Shown here in pieces: positions 8,510 to 17,200 of a stretch of 64,000 bases of DNA (positions are counted from its first letter, which is position 1; each line of letters opens with the position of its first letter). The stretch lies in NCBI GenBank assembly GCA_023412855.1, contig JAEZRJ010000013.1, positions 62,001-126,000 on the forward strand. The letters are read 5' to 3'. The position numbers and the translations under genes were made by a program. Under the pieces are notes generated by a model, which ran no database searches, had not been told where the DNA came from, and saw only the letters and a list, made by a program, of their open reading frames with translations. Origin of the DNA: Bacillota bacterium. Lineage in GTDB: Bacteria > Bacillota > Clostridia > Lachnospirales > Lachnospiraceae.

Positions 8510-8546
8510 AATCCTCCGCATACCGTTCCCGGCCTATGGAGGATTT
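8510..8546 (-). terminator. Terminator of the dbpA-DUF1456 operon
   Basis: On the minus strand AATCCTCC pairs with GGAGGATT around a loop with CCGGGAACGG, followed by TTTTATTATTT. It starts a few bases after the stop codon at 8550. Confidence 0.7.
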
Positions 8547-8549
8547 ACA

Positions 8550-9074
8550 TTATTTGTTTCTATATCTAATTGCCAACCCTTTCAGAAATTTTCTTACATA
8601 CCGATCGCCGCACTCTTTATAATTACGCTGTCCTTCCCTGCGTAATACTGCACTCAATTCACTGTTTGACAGATCGACTCCGGCATCTTTTAATATCTCA
8701 AGCATGTCCTCACCCGTAAGAGCAAGTGCTATTTTTATTTTCTTCAGAAAGACATTATTTACAGCTTTATTATCTTTGATCATAAAAGCTTGTTTCTCGG
8801 GCTGGCCCGGTTTTTCTTCCTGTTTTCCTCTTTTGAAAATAATAAAACCATTTAAAAAAGACTCAAACATAAAGTTATTGCAGTTCTTCATATCATCTTC
8901 CGCGGTAAGTTCATCCTCCTGATCAATATTACCATTGTTTTCAGGCTTCACCAGCATTCTTTGCAGTTCTTCTTTCGTTACAGTGATTCCGCCCAGATTA
9001 AAAATTTCCAACATATCTGTATCCTTGATATCCAGGGCATATCTTAATCTTATCAATATATCATTGTTATTCAT
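8550..9074 (-). CDS. DUF1456 (YehS-like) family protein
   Basis: The 174-residue protein has two copies of the DUF1456 unit: residues 1-85 (NNDILIRLRYALDIKDTDML ... FESFLNGFIIFKRG) and residues 100-170 (VNNVFLKKIKIALALTGEDML ... YVRKFLKGLAIRYR). The biochemical role of the family is not known. It lies 52 bases downstream of the DEAD-box helicase gene, on the same strand and before a shared terminator, so a link with RNA metabolism is a reasonable inference only. The central region is charged and probably a linker. Confidence 0.85.
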   Translation of the reverse strand: MNNNDILIRLRYALDIKDTDMLEIFNLGGITVTKEELQRMLVKPENNGNIDQEDELTAEDDMKNCNNFMFESFLNGFIIFKRGKQEEKPGQPEKQAFMIKDNKAVNNVFLKKIKIALALTGEDMLEILKDAGVDLSNSELSAVLRREGQRNYKECGDRYVRKFLKGLAIRYRNK

Positions 9075-9126
9075 ACATTCACTCCTTAAAGTAATATTTT
9101 CAAATATCGGGGATTCGCGATACCGC

Positions 9127-10581
9127 TTAGTTAAATTTTTCTACTGCCTTAGTTACCTTCAATAGCTTACCATTAATTTTTGTATTTTTCATCGCCTCCA
9201 GTACCAACGGACCTTTACCGTTCAATATTTCCACATAGGTAAGAGTATCTTGAATGGCTATTATTCCAATGTCCTCCGGCCTGACACCTTCCAGATTGGA
9301 TATGACTCCAACAAAGTTGGCCGCTCTGAGCTTCTTCTTTTTCCCGCCGCCAAAACGCAGTCTCATTATCTCTTTATTTAATTGATCACTCTTTATTTTT
9401 TTCATCTGAGGAGCTGTATTCATTTTTTCGTCGAAAAAAAGTTTCTGAATGGCCACTTCCTCTTTGGATGGTTTCATTATTTCCTGAATTTTAAATCCAA
9501 TCAATTTTTCAATATTATGCAAGTATCTGGTCTGTGCAGGAACTGCGAAGGAAAGGGCTTTTCCTTTTTTCCCTGCACGCCCTGTTCTTCCCGTACGATG
9601 GACATAATTTTCTTCATCCAAAGGGATGTCATAGTTAATGACCAGAGAAATGTTCTCTACATCTATACCTCTTGCTGCTACATCTGTGGCTATCAAATAA
9701 CGGCACTCTCCCCTTTTAAACCGCATCATTGCAGATAATCGATCGCGCTGTTCCATACCCCCGTGCATTTTATTACAAGGATAGCCCAAATCATTCAGAC
9801 GGTCACATACCATGTCCACCCGGTCCTTCGTACTGCAAAAGATAATACAGCTATCCGGTTTTTCAATAATCATAACATCGGTAAGCAGTTCAAATTTATC
9901 TTTTTCATCGGTAGTATAAAGAAAATGATCAATATCAGCAGGCATGATACCGGCCTCGCTGACATCTATATTGACAGGAGTTCTCATATAATTTGATGCT
10001 ATGTCTTTTACTTCATCGGGCATGGTAGCGGAAAACAACATTGTCATCCTCTCCTCAGGCAGCTCTTTTATAATTGCTTCTACCTGTTCCATAAATCCCA
10101 TATCCAGCATTCTATCAGCTTCATCAATTACCAAACAGTTAATCTTACTTAAATTTAATGTGCCTTTGTTTATATGGTCCATGACACGCCCCGGTGTACC
10201 GGCAACTACATGTGTTTTCTGCTTCAGCTCCGCTTTCTCGATAGAAAACTGATGCCTGCCATAGACTGCCGCCGCCTTTATCCGTTTAAATCTGCCTATA
10301 TTGGTAAAGTCTTCTTTTATTTGAACAGCAAGTTCCCTTGTTGGGGCCAAAATAAGCGCTTGTGGTTTATTTTCAAGCCATTCCACTGATTCACATATCG
10401 GGATAGCATATGCGGCAGTTTTGCCGCTGCCTGTCCGTGCCTTGACGATAAGATCATTTTTCTCTAAAGCATATGGAATGACTCTGCCCTGAACCTCCGT
10501 AGGTATATCATATTCCAGACCATTAAGCGCCTTTGTGATATCCTCACTGAGTATATAATTATGAAAACTTCCAATATCCAT
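9127..10581 (-). CDS. dbpA: ATP-dependent RNA helicase DbpA
   Basis: A 484-residue DEAD-box helicase. Motif I is ARTGSGKTAAYA (about residue 48), motif II DEAD (about 152), motif III SAT, and motif VI HRTGRTGRAG (about 330). The last 75 residues (RAANFVGVISNLEGVRPEDI ... INGKLLKVTKA) form the DbpA RNA-binding domain, an RRM-like fold which in E. coli DbpA and Bacillus YxiN binds 23S rRNA hairpin 92 during large-subunit assembly. GAGG precedes the start by seven bases. The gene is upstream of a DUF1456 gene; a MITE sits 145 bases upstream of its start. Confidence 0.93.
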   Translation of the reverse strand: MDIGSFHNYILSEDITKALNGLEYDIPTEVQGRVIPYALEKNDLIVKARTGSGKTAAYAIPICESVEWLENKPQALILAPTRELAVQIKEDFTNIGRFKRIKAAAVYGRHQFSIEKAELKQKTHVVAGTPGRVMDHINKGTLNLSKINCLVIDEADRMLDMGFMEQVEAIIKELPEERMTMLFSATMPDEVKDIASNYMRTPVNIDVSEAGIMPADIDHFLYTTDEKDKFELLTDVMIIEKPDSCIIFCSTKDRVDMVCDRLNDLGYPCNKMHGGMEQRDRLSAMMRFKRGECRYLIATDVAARGIDVENISLVINYDIPLDEENYVHRTGRTGRAGKKGKALSFAVPAQTRYLHNIEKLIGFKIQEIMKPSKEEVAIQKLFFDEKMNTAPQMKKIKSDQLNKEIMRLRFGGGKKKKLRAANFVGVISNLEGVRPEDIGIIAIQDTLTYVEILNGKGPLVLEAMKNTKINGKLLKVTKAVEKFN

Positions 10582-10718
10582 ATCTAAGCCTCACATTCCA
10601 ATCAAAACCGGTATAATTACCATAAGGATAATTATCGGTAAGTTACGTATTAACCTATTTTACATGGGTATACCTCTCAATGCAATAAAAACCGTTTTAT
10701 TAACTCTCCTTTGCTATG

Positions 10719-10883
10719 GGCCCATCGTTGCTGTTCACTCCGTTCTCAGCAACGCATGATGTTCTGCAATGCAAACTTTTTCATTTAAATTCGCTTCGCG
10801 AAGCAGAAATCATCTCTTGCATCACGTTCTTACGCAGCTTAACAGCAAGTGTTAAGCTACAGTGTGAACAGTAACAGCCCATC
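10719..10883. repeat. 150-bp MITE, copy A, with TIRs and near-perfect 8-bp target duplication
   Basis: The element 10727-10875 begins GTTGCTGTTCAC and ends GTGAACAGTAAC. The flanks are GGCCCATC (10719-10726) and AGCCCATC (10876-10883), a target duplication with one mismatch. Its first about 122 bp recur almost unchanged, inverted, at 18766-18888. A GCTTCGCGAAGC palindrome lies in the middle. No reading frame is evident. It occupies most of the otherwise empty interval between dbpA and the RsmH-like gene. Confidence 0.8.
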
Positions 10884-10989
10884 TTCTCCCACCACTTATT
10901 TTATTATGCGTTTGCTATTATGAAATGCATTTGATATTATATGATTTGTAGGAATAGCAAAAATAGATACTTAAAAGGCGGAAGCAGGA

Positions 10990-12039
10990 ATGGATAATCA
11001 AGAGCAAAAGTATACACGACGCCCCAGATATAAGGGTACTCATCCAAGAGCTTTTAAAGATAAATATAAGGAATTGAACCCGGAGCTATATGCAGATGCT
11101 GTGGAAAAGGTCATTCAGAAAGGTAATACTCCTGCCGGAATGCATCGTTCCATTTGCGTGAAGGAAATATTAGACTTCTTACAAATTACTCCCGGACAAA
11201 CGGGGCTAGACGCAACCTTAGGTTACGGCGGCCACACTTTAGAGATGCTTAAGTGTTTAAATTCAAAGGGACATTTATATGCTACTGATGTAGATTCTAT
11301 CGAATTACCGCGTACAAGGGAGCGCTTAGAGCGCTTAGGTTACGGCCCGGAAATCTTAACAATCAGGCAAACTAATTTTTCCAATATAGATCAAATTACT
11401 TCCGAATCGGGACCGCTTAATTTTATATTGGCGGATTTGGGCGTCTCTTCCATGCAAATAGATAATCCCGAAAGAGGATTTTCCTATAAGACCGAGGGGC
11501 CTTTAGACTTACGCCTTAATCCTTCGAAAGGTATCAGTGCGGCGGATCGTCTCAGAACTATTTCACAAGAAGAATTACGCGGTATGTTGTCGGAAAATGC
11601 AGACGAGCCTCATTCCGAAGTAATCGCTCGTGCTATTGTTTCCGCAATCAAAAAAGGAGCAGATATAACAACGACGAATCAGCTCCGGCAAGTGATCAAT
11701 GATGCCCTGAAATTTATTCCGGAAAAAGATAGAGACAATGAAATTAAGAAATCCTGTCAAAGATGTTTTCAAGCGCTGCGGATTGATGTCAATAATGAAT
11801 TTGAAGTATTATATGAATTCCTGGAAAAGCTTCCCGTTGCATTGGCTGAGGGCGGGCGTGTCGCTATCCTTACTTTTCATTCCGGAGAAGACCGTCTCGT
11901 CAAAAAATCCTTCCGGCGCTTCTTCCGTGAAGGCATCTATAAGGAAATAGCTCCTGAGGCTATCCGGCCGTCAGCGGCCGAATGCGGTTCCAACAGCCGT
12001 GCCAGGAGTGCAAAATTACGCTGGGCGGTAAAAGCTTAA
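10990..12039 (+). CDS. RsmH-family rRNA methyltransferase, stand-alone copy
   Basis: A 349-residue protein with the RsmH/MraW fold: SAM motif GLDATLGYGGHTLEML (about residues 70-85), ADLGVSSMQIDNPERGFSY (the hallmark catalytic segment), LDLRLNP, and the C-terminal ILTFHSGEDRLVKKSFRRF. Canonical RsmH makes N4-methyl-C1402 in 16S rRNA and usually heads the dcw cell-wall cluster; here there is no ftsL, murE or mraY beside it and the first 50 residues are a basic extension (YTRRPRYKGTHPRAFKDKYK). It may be a second copy with another target. A GGCGG/AGCAGGA region precedes the ATG. It converges with a PadR gene. Confidence 0.85.
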   Translation: MDNQEQKYTRRPRYKGTHPRAFKDKYKELNPELYADAVEKVIQKGNTPAGMHRSICVKEILDFLQITPGQTGLDATLGYGGHTLEMLKCLNSKGHLYATDVDSIELPRTRERLERLGYGPEILTIRQTNFSNIDQITSESGPLNFILADLGVSSMQIDNPERGFSYKTEGPLDLRLNPSKGISAADRLRTISQEELRGMLSENADEPHSEVIARAIVSAIKKGADITTTNQLRQVINDALKFIPEKDRDNEIKKSCQRCFQALRIDVNNEFEVLYEFLEKLPVALAEGGRVAILTFHSGEDRLVKKSFRRFFREGIYKEIAPEAIRPSAAECGSNSRARSAKLRWAVKA

Positions 12040-12062
12040 TAGGAAAGTCCGGCAGCAGGACG

Positions 12063-12602
12063 TTATTTCTCAAGTTCTAGTATAGTTTCCTCACACCATT
12101 TAATGGAAGCACACGATGTTAAAATCCCTCTTCTTAAGGTTGCATGCAGAAAACGTGCTCTTTCCGTAGAAATTTCAGGGATTCCAGCCTCCAATTCCTT
12201 TTCCAGACTATTATATTTATGGAGTTCCTCTTTCTGTTGCTTCTTATAACGATTCAGCATTTCTATCACTTGATCTACCGGAAGTTGATTCGAGAATAGA
12301 AATTTCAACATAAATTCGGAACGAACCGGTTGTGCGAGTGTTTCCTCATGAAGCCAGTTCATAAGTTCATATTTTCCCTCATCTGTGATTTCATACTTTA
12401 TTTTTCTTGGCATCATTTCTTCAGACATTTTCCGAATACACCCTTCTTGCTCCAGTATTTTTAATGTAGGGTAAATATGTCCAAAGTTCTCATTCCAGAT
12501 TCCGGAGATTACTGTGTCGCAATATTTTTTAATATCATAACCCGTGCCCGGTGAAATATTTAAAATTCCCAAAACAGCATACTTGGATTTATTTTTCATC
12601 AT
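12063..12602 (-). CDS. PadR-family transcriptional regulator
   Basis: A 179-residue protein with an N-terminal winged helix (YAVLGILNISPGTGYDIKKY ... IWNENFGHIYPTLKILEQEG, residues 5-60) and a C-terminal helical dimerisation domain (Vir_C type). The start at 12602 has GAGGAAGAG before ATGATG; an upstream ATG at 12623 lacks a ribosome site. It is the second gene of a two-gene operon behind a glycosyltransferase, spaced by about 37 bases, and probably represses it through the palindromes at 13869-13911. Confidence 0.85.
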   Translation of the reverse strand: MMKNKSKYAVLGILNISPGTGYDIKKYCDTVISGIWNENFGHIYPTLKILEQEGCIRKMSEEMMPRKIKYEITDEGKYELMNWLHEETLAQPVRSEFMLKFLFSNQLPVDQVIEMLNRYKKQQKEELHKYNSLEKELEAGIPEISTERARFLHATLRRGILTSCASIKWCEETILELEK

Positions 12603-12639
12603 TATCTCTTCCTCTTTCGCCATTAAAGCTAATCCCTAT

Positions 12640-13854
12640 TTATTGAGAAACTGTTTCCCCGATTTTGTCTTCCTTCTGTTGCTTACCTATCTCTTCCAAG
12701 GATTCAGCCACAAAAGTCAGACGATCGGCTTCTCTCATCAGCATTGATATTTTTTCGCAATTTTCCTTGATCTTTTTATTCGACAGCAATTCCTCCACTC
12801 CGCCCCTTAAAGCCTGCGGGGTTATTTCTTTGAATTTGCCAACGAGGCCGAGCTCCATATCCTTTATTCTGCCCGCAACCATATACTGATCGTTGACAAT
12901 TGGCAATGCATACAAAGGAATTCCGTAATAAAGCGCCTCACTGACACTATTAAACCCTGCATGCGTTATAAAAATATCTGTTTGTTTCATTACCGCTAAC
13001 TGCGGCAGAAAGTTTCTCACATAAAAATTAGGCGGAATTGCTCCCAAATCATTTATATCGCATTTATTTCCAATGGACATCACCACGTCATAGCAAGAAC
13101 TTTCAAATGTTTTAATACACATTTTATAGAATTCTATAAAGTTAGTATTAATACTGCCAAGGGAAATATAAATTACAGGCCGGTCATTATCATGAACAAA
13201 TCCTTCAAGCTTCATTTCCGTATCCCTTGGGATTGTAAGTCCTGTAAAAAGATATTTTGAACAATCCAATCCAATATCTCCGTTAAACTCCGGAATCGTA
13301 TATACCACATTCCATTCCGCTTTACTTATGAAAACATCATCAAGCCCCGGGACGGGAATAGCATACCTGCTGCATATCCGTTCCAATATTTCATAACAAT
13401 GATCCAATTGTACATGACTCCCATGCTCCAGCATAGACGCCGGCACCGGAGCATTACTCATCGCAAAGCTGGAATGGGAGCTTACCACCGGTATTTGCAG
13501 AATGTGCTTTAAAAATAATGGTCCTCCAAACAAAGAATCACTGATTAATATATCATACTGATTTTTTTTGATCAGCTCTAGCACTCTTGGAAGCATTACT
13601 TCTGTGTAGAGAAGAATATATTCCATAAGCATATAGAAAGGATGTTTGTCCGTAGGTCTATAGGATGCCAAAAATGCATTCAATTCAGCAGAATATTTCA
13701 GAAACGATGCACCTTCTGCCATAACCCTTTCCTGAAATTGTTCTGAACAAAAATAGTCCACCTTGTTTCCTCGATCTACTAATTTCTTCACCAGTGGAAG
13801 TGTCGGATTAAAATGTCCGTACAAATTTGCATTTACAAATAAAATATTAGCCAT
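12640..13854 (-). CDS. Macrolide-type (MGT/GT1) UDP-glycosyltransferase
   Basis: This 404-residue GT-B enzyme has the N-terminal GHFNPTLPLVKKLVDRGNKV segment and the C-terminal nucleotide-sugar region ITHAGFNSVSEALYYGIPLY, equivalent to the THGGxNS motif of macrolide glycosyltransferases. Such enzymes glycosylate small hydrophobic molecules such as macrolides or flavonoids, often inactivating them. The start at 13854 follows GGAGAAAAAT; the ATG at 13869 overlaps that site. It is co-transcribed with a PadR repressor, the usual arrangement for inducible detoxification; the substrate is unknown. Confidence 0.85.
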   Translation of the reverse strand: MANILFVNANLYGHFNPTLPLVKKLVDRGNKVDYFCSEQFQERVMAEGASFLKYSAELNAFLASYRPTDKHPFYMLMEYILLYTEVMLPRVLELIKKNQYDILISDSLFGGPLFLKHILQIPVVSSHSSFAMSNAPVPASMLEHGSHVQLDHCYEILERICSRYAIPVPGLDDVFISKAEWNVVYTIPEFNGDIGLDCSKYLFTGLTIPRDTEMKLEGFVHDNDRPVIYISLGSINTNFIEFYKMCIKTFESSCYDVVMSIGNKCDINDLGAIPPNFYVRNFLPQLAVMKQTDIFITHAGFNSVSEALYYGIPLYALPIVNDQYMVAGRIKDMELGLVGKFKEITPQALRGGVEELLSNKKIKENCEKISMLMREADRLTFVAESLEEIGKQQKEDKIGETVSQ

Positions 13855-13868
13855 AATATTTTTCTCCA

Positions 13869-13917
13869 TATATCATTCTGATACCTTCATACTATATCAG
13901 AGTGATATAGTTGTCAA
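13869..13917 (-). promoter_or_regulatory. Consensus promoter overlapped by two PadR-type operators
   Basis: On the minus strand TTGACA (13917-13912), a 17-base spacer and TATAGT give a near-consensus sigma-A promoter. The spacer and -10 coincide with a perfect inverted repeat, ACTATATCA (13891-13899) and TGATATAGT (13903-13911), three bases apart. A second, imperfect site of the same type, TATATCA (13869-13875) with TGATA (13879-13883), lies 24 bases downstream near the start codon. Confidence 0.75.
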
Positions 13918-13967
13918 CTTGGATTTTGCCCATAAAAAATAACAAGTATCGAAGTCTTCCATTATTT

Positions 13968-14498
13968 CTAAGGTTCGGCTTCAATGCTTGTTATTTCTTC
14001 TATAGATGACTTGGAATCTATAAATCTTTTACCCTGTTCCATTTTATAAGCTTTAAATCTGCTTGTAATATCAGAATTATTAACTAAAAAATCTACTAAG
14101 TTTTCTATACGGACTGTAGTTTCATTACTTAATGTATGTTCTATCTTTTCGGTTTCCTCCAGTATCATAGAAGAATCCACACCGATCATCTGCATAAAAT
14201 TCTCAATAATCATATGGCGCTTTATGAGCCAGTCTCCAATCTCCTTACCTTTTTCCTCAAGGAAAAGCACACTGTATTTTTCATATTTAATATATCCCAT
14301 CTCAGAAAGACGCTGAACCATTTTTGTTGCGGATGAAGGCTGTATATTGAGAGCCTGTGACAGCTCATTAATTCTCGTAAACCCATTTTTAGCTGAAAGA
14401 CGGCTGATCATTTCAATGTAGTCTTCCATAGACGCAGTCAAGGAACTGTCGTCTTTTTTCATATATTCATTAAAAGTATGAAAATCACTGCTCTTCAT
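13968..14498 (-). CDS. mntR: Manganese-responsive DtxR-family repressor MntR
   Basis: A 176-residue protein that matches MntR closely after an N-terminal extension of about 20 residues. MEDYIEMI supplies the Asp and Glu metal ligands, QALNIQPSSATKMVQRLSEM is the recognition helix, IKRHMIIENFMQMIGVD the His ligand, and EETEKIEHTLS the remaining Glu/Glu/His ligands. MntR binds Mn2+ and represses manganese uptake genes. It is divergent from the Nramp transporter mntH, and a palindrome lies between them (14606-14621). AGGTGG precedes the start. Confidence 0.88.
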   Translation of the reverse strand: MKSSDFHTFNEYMKKDDSSLTASMEDYIEMISRLSAKNGFTRINELSQALNIQPSSATKMVQRLSEMGYIKYEKYSVLFLEEKGKEIGDWLIKRHMIIENFMQMIGVDSSMILEETEKIEHTLSNETTVRIENLVDFLVNNSDITSRFKAYKMEQGKRFIDSKSSIEEITSIEAEP

Positions 14499-14605
14499 GC
14501 GCCACCTGCCCAGGTACTTTTATATAAGTCTATTCACTTAAATTTTAAACATTCCCAATGTAACACTTTTGGCCTGAACCTCATAATTTGTATTATGAAA
14601 AAATT

Positions 14606-14621
14606 ATTAGCCCCGGCTAAT
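14606..14621. promoter_or_regulatory. MntR-type operator upstream of mntH
   Basis: ATTAGCC and GGCTAAT form a perfect 7-bp inverted repeat separated by CC, 35 bases before the mntH start and in the mntR-mntH intergenic region. The ATTAGCC/GGCTAAT dyad resembles DtxR-family operators. It overlaps the likely -10 (TAATAT) of mntH. Confidence 0.6.
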
Positions 14622-14655
14622 ATAAACAAATGTAAGTCAGAAAGGTAATCGTGTT

Positions 14656-15963
14656 ATGCAAATCGAGGAATCTGTCTTAGACATGGGTTTAGAATTTACA
14701 TGCCCATGTAAAATCATGCAAAATAAACCGGTTGAAGCATCTCCCAAAAACAAAGCGTTAAAGTTTATGAGATTCTTAGGTCCTGCTTTTGTTGTCAGCG
14801 TCGCATACATCGATCCCGGAAACTTTGCCACCAATATAAGCGGCGGCTCCAAATTCAACTATGCGTTGATATGGGTAATTTTATGGAGCAACCTAATGGC
14901 AATCTTTTTGCAGACAATGTCGGCGAAGCTTGGCATTGCCACAGGCCATAGCTTACCCGAGATGTGTGCAAAAGTATTTTCCAAAAAAGTAAACTGGTTT
15001 TTCTGGGTTGTTGCCGAAATCGGGGCAATGGCGACGGACCTTGCAGAATTCCTGGGCGGAACGCTGGGCCTTTACCTGCTGTTTCATATTCCGATGCTTT
15101 ATGCCGGCTTGCTAACCGGTCTTTTAACTTTCATGATCTGTTACATAGAGAAATACGGGCAAAAATATGTGGAAGTGATAATTACGATTCTTATCGCCAT
15201 AATCAGCGGCGCATATTTGATGGAGTTATTTCTTGCAAAGCCAGACTGGGCTCAGGTGGGAATCCATACGCTGATACCCTCCCTTCCAAACGGAGAAGCC
15301 GTTACGATCGCTGTCGGAATGTTGGGAGCAACAGTTATGCCTCATGTTATTTATCTGCATTCACAACTGGTTCAATACAGATGTGAGGACACTTCCGACG
15401 AGGGAAAACTTCACCATTTAAAAATGGAAAAAATCGATATCATAATTGCCATGAATATCGCATTTTTTGTCAATGCCGCGATGTTAGTCGTATCCGCCGC
15501 CGTATTCTTCAGAAACGGCATGGTGGTGGATACTATGGAACAAGCGCATCAATCGTTACAGCCGCTTTTGGGTTCCCTCTCAAGCGGTGCCTTCGGAATC
15601 GCCCTGCTCGCAGCCGGATTATCCTCCTCTGCCGTGGGTACAATGGCAGGGCAGACGATTATGAAGGGATTTGTAAATATCAGTATTCCCGTTAACTTAA
15701 GAAGGCTGATCACTATGCTGCCTGCTCTCATTATCATCGCACTCGGCATCAATCCTCTGGACGCGCTGGTGTTGAGTCAGGTCGCGCTCAGCTTCATACT
15801 TCCTCTGCCTATTATCCAAATGTTAATCATAGCCGGAAAAAAGCAACTGATGGGGAATTTCGCTAACAAGATATGGGTTCAGATCGTGGGGATGGCAATC
15901 GCAAGCGTAATAATCGTCCTCAATGCCGTGCTGCTTTATCTGACCTTTACCGGGCAGGCCTGA
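14656..15963 (+). CDS. mntH: Nramp-family divalent metal (Mn2+) transporter MntH
   Basis: A 435-residue membrane protein with eleven hydrophobic segments. The TM1 metal-binding motif is YIDPGNFATN; the TM6 motif is GATVMPHVIYLHSQLV, whose A/M pair selects Mn2+ or Fe2+ over Ca2+. The usual MPHN is MPHV here, a small departure. About 30 cytosolic residues with a CPC pair precede TM1. AAAGG lies before the ATG. The divergent mntR and the intergenic palindrome argue for manganese-repressed uptake. A strong terminator follows at 16049-16080. Confidence 0.9.
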   Translation: MQIEESVLDMGLEFTCPCKIMQNKPVEASPKNKALKFMRFLGPAFVVSVAYIDPGNFATNISGGSKFNYALIWVILWSNLMAIFLQTMSAKLGIATGHSLPEMCAKVFSKKVNWFFWVVAEIGAMATDLAEFLGGTLGLYLLFHIPMLYAGLLTGLLTFMICYIEKYGQKYVEVIITILIAIISGAYLMELFLAKPDWAQVGIHTLIPSLPNGEAVTIAVGMLGATVMPHVIYLHSQLVQYRCEDTSDEGKLHHLKMEKIDIIIAMNIAFFVNAAMLVVSAAVFFRNGMVVDTMEQAHQSLQPLLGSLSSGAFGIALLAAGLSSSAVGTMAGQTIMKGFVNISIPVNLRRLITMLPALIIIALGINPLDALVLSQVALSFILPLPIIQMLIIAGKKQLMGNFANKIWVQIVGMAIASVIIVLNAVLLYLTFTGQA

Positions 15964-16048
15964 TATTTCTCACTCTCAACAGTATAAACTAAAAGGATGC
16001 CCTTCCCTGCAAATTTAAAAAATCATAGTTTTAGGACACCATAGAAAT

Positions 16049-16080
16049 GGAGAACGGCATGGTAACCGTTCTCTATTTTT
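16049..16080 (+). terminator. Rho-independent terminator of mntH
   Basis: GAGAACGG (16050-16057) pairs with CCGTTCTC (16066-16073) and is followed by TATTTTTT. Confidence 0.8.
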
Positions 16081-16104
16081 TGCAAAGAGAAGGTGTCCCT
16101 CAAG

Positions 16105-17196
16105 TCATTTCATCACTTTTGAAGCATCCTCTTGTGCATGTGCACTACTGTTTGATAATATATCACTTTCCATAATTTGTGCCACTTTGTCCGGCTCTTC
16201 AAATATAGGGCTGTGGGCTGAATTCTCGAACAGATAGAATCTTTTTACGGGCGCTTTTAACCGCTTTAAGTATTCCTCTGACATTTGGTAATTTACCGTA
16301 TAATCATATTTTCCTGAAAAAAAGTATGTCGGAACTTCTAATGCGATTACTTTATCCCTTAAATCATCATTCATTTTTAACTGTGGATTCTTATTGAGCA
16401 ATAGTTTACCGCGCCATAGATTTATTTTTTCTGTCAGTGTGTATTCCTTGTTTTTTAATGAGGTTAAGAATATCCCCTTTACAACCGAATTCATACTATG
16501 TGTTGTGCCTATGCCAGAGCGGTGCATAAAATCATCCCTTATTTTATTATATCCGGTTGACGGATAAGCATTTGCCTTCAACTTTTTTACGGCCGCGTTA
16601 TCGCCTGCCTTTGTAAAATAATCCAGCATATATTGATACGCCAGCTTCTCGGACTCATCCCGATCGGTCACCTGCGCAACTGCTATGTAGGCTTTATAAA
16701 TCCGGGGGGCTTTCTGCACCGCCTGAATAGCAAAATAGGTGCCCCATGAATGTGCCATAAGATAGATTTTATCCTGACCAAAACGTTCGCGCAAATAATT
16801 TGTCACCGCGATCGTATCGTCGATATACTGTTCAACCGTCAGAGTGCTTTTATCCATATTACTGCTATAGGATAATCCCGCGCCTCGCTGATCCCACCAG
16901 ACCACCGTAAAGTACTCTTCCAGACCTGTAATATAATCTTCTGTAAGAAAATACTCTGGCATACCCGGACCGCCGTGAACGAACAATAAGAGTGGATTGG
17001 AGATATCCTTGCTCCTGATAATCATCCCCATTTTGACACCATTAATTTCTGTAAAGGTCTTTTCTGCCATACTGTTTTTTATTATCTCTCCGTTTATGTC
17101 TGCACATTGTCTTATCTTGCCGGGGCTCAATATCAATAAAGCTCCTACGCAAAGAATAATAATGGCACCAGCGGCTCCGAACAGAATATATATCAT
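16105..17196 (-). CDS. Membrane-anchored alpha/beta hydrolase, proline-iminopeptidase-like
   Basis: The 363-residue protein begins with one hydrophobic segment (residues 1-22, MIYILFGAAGAIIILCVGAL) that should anchor or export it. The hydrolase domain shows the oxyanion HGGPGM, the WWDQRGAGLS loop, the nucleophile elbow AHSWGT, an Asp in SGKYDYTV and a His in ENSAHSPIFEEP. These are features of S33 peptidases and related esterases. The start at 17196 follows AAAGGAA and lies four bases after the TetR stop, so the two genes form an operon controlled by the twin operators at 17804-17853. The substrate is unknown. Confidence 0.85.
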   Translation of the reverse strand: MIYILFGAAGAIIILCVGALLILSPGKIRQCADINGEIIKNSMAEKTFTEINGVKMGMIIRSKDISNPLLLFVHGGPGMPEYFLTEDYITGLEEYFTVVWWDQRGAGLSYSSNMDKSTLTVEQYIDDTIAVTNYLRERFGQDKIYLMAHSWGTYFAIQAVQKAPRIYKAYIAVAQVTDRDESEKLAYQYMLDYFTKAGDNAAVKKLKANAYPSTGYNKIRDDFMHRSGIGTTHSMNSVVKGIFLTSLKNKEYTLTEKINLWRGKLLLNKNPQLKMNDDLRDKVIALEVPTYFFSGKYDYTVNYQMSEEYLKRLKAPVKRFYLFENSAHSPIFEEPDKVAQIMESDILSNSSAHAQEDASKVMK

Positions 17197-17200
17197 CTTC

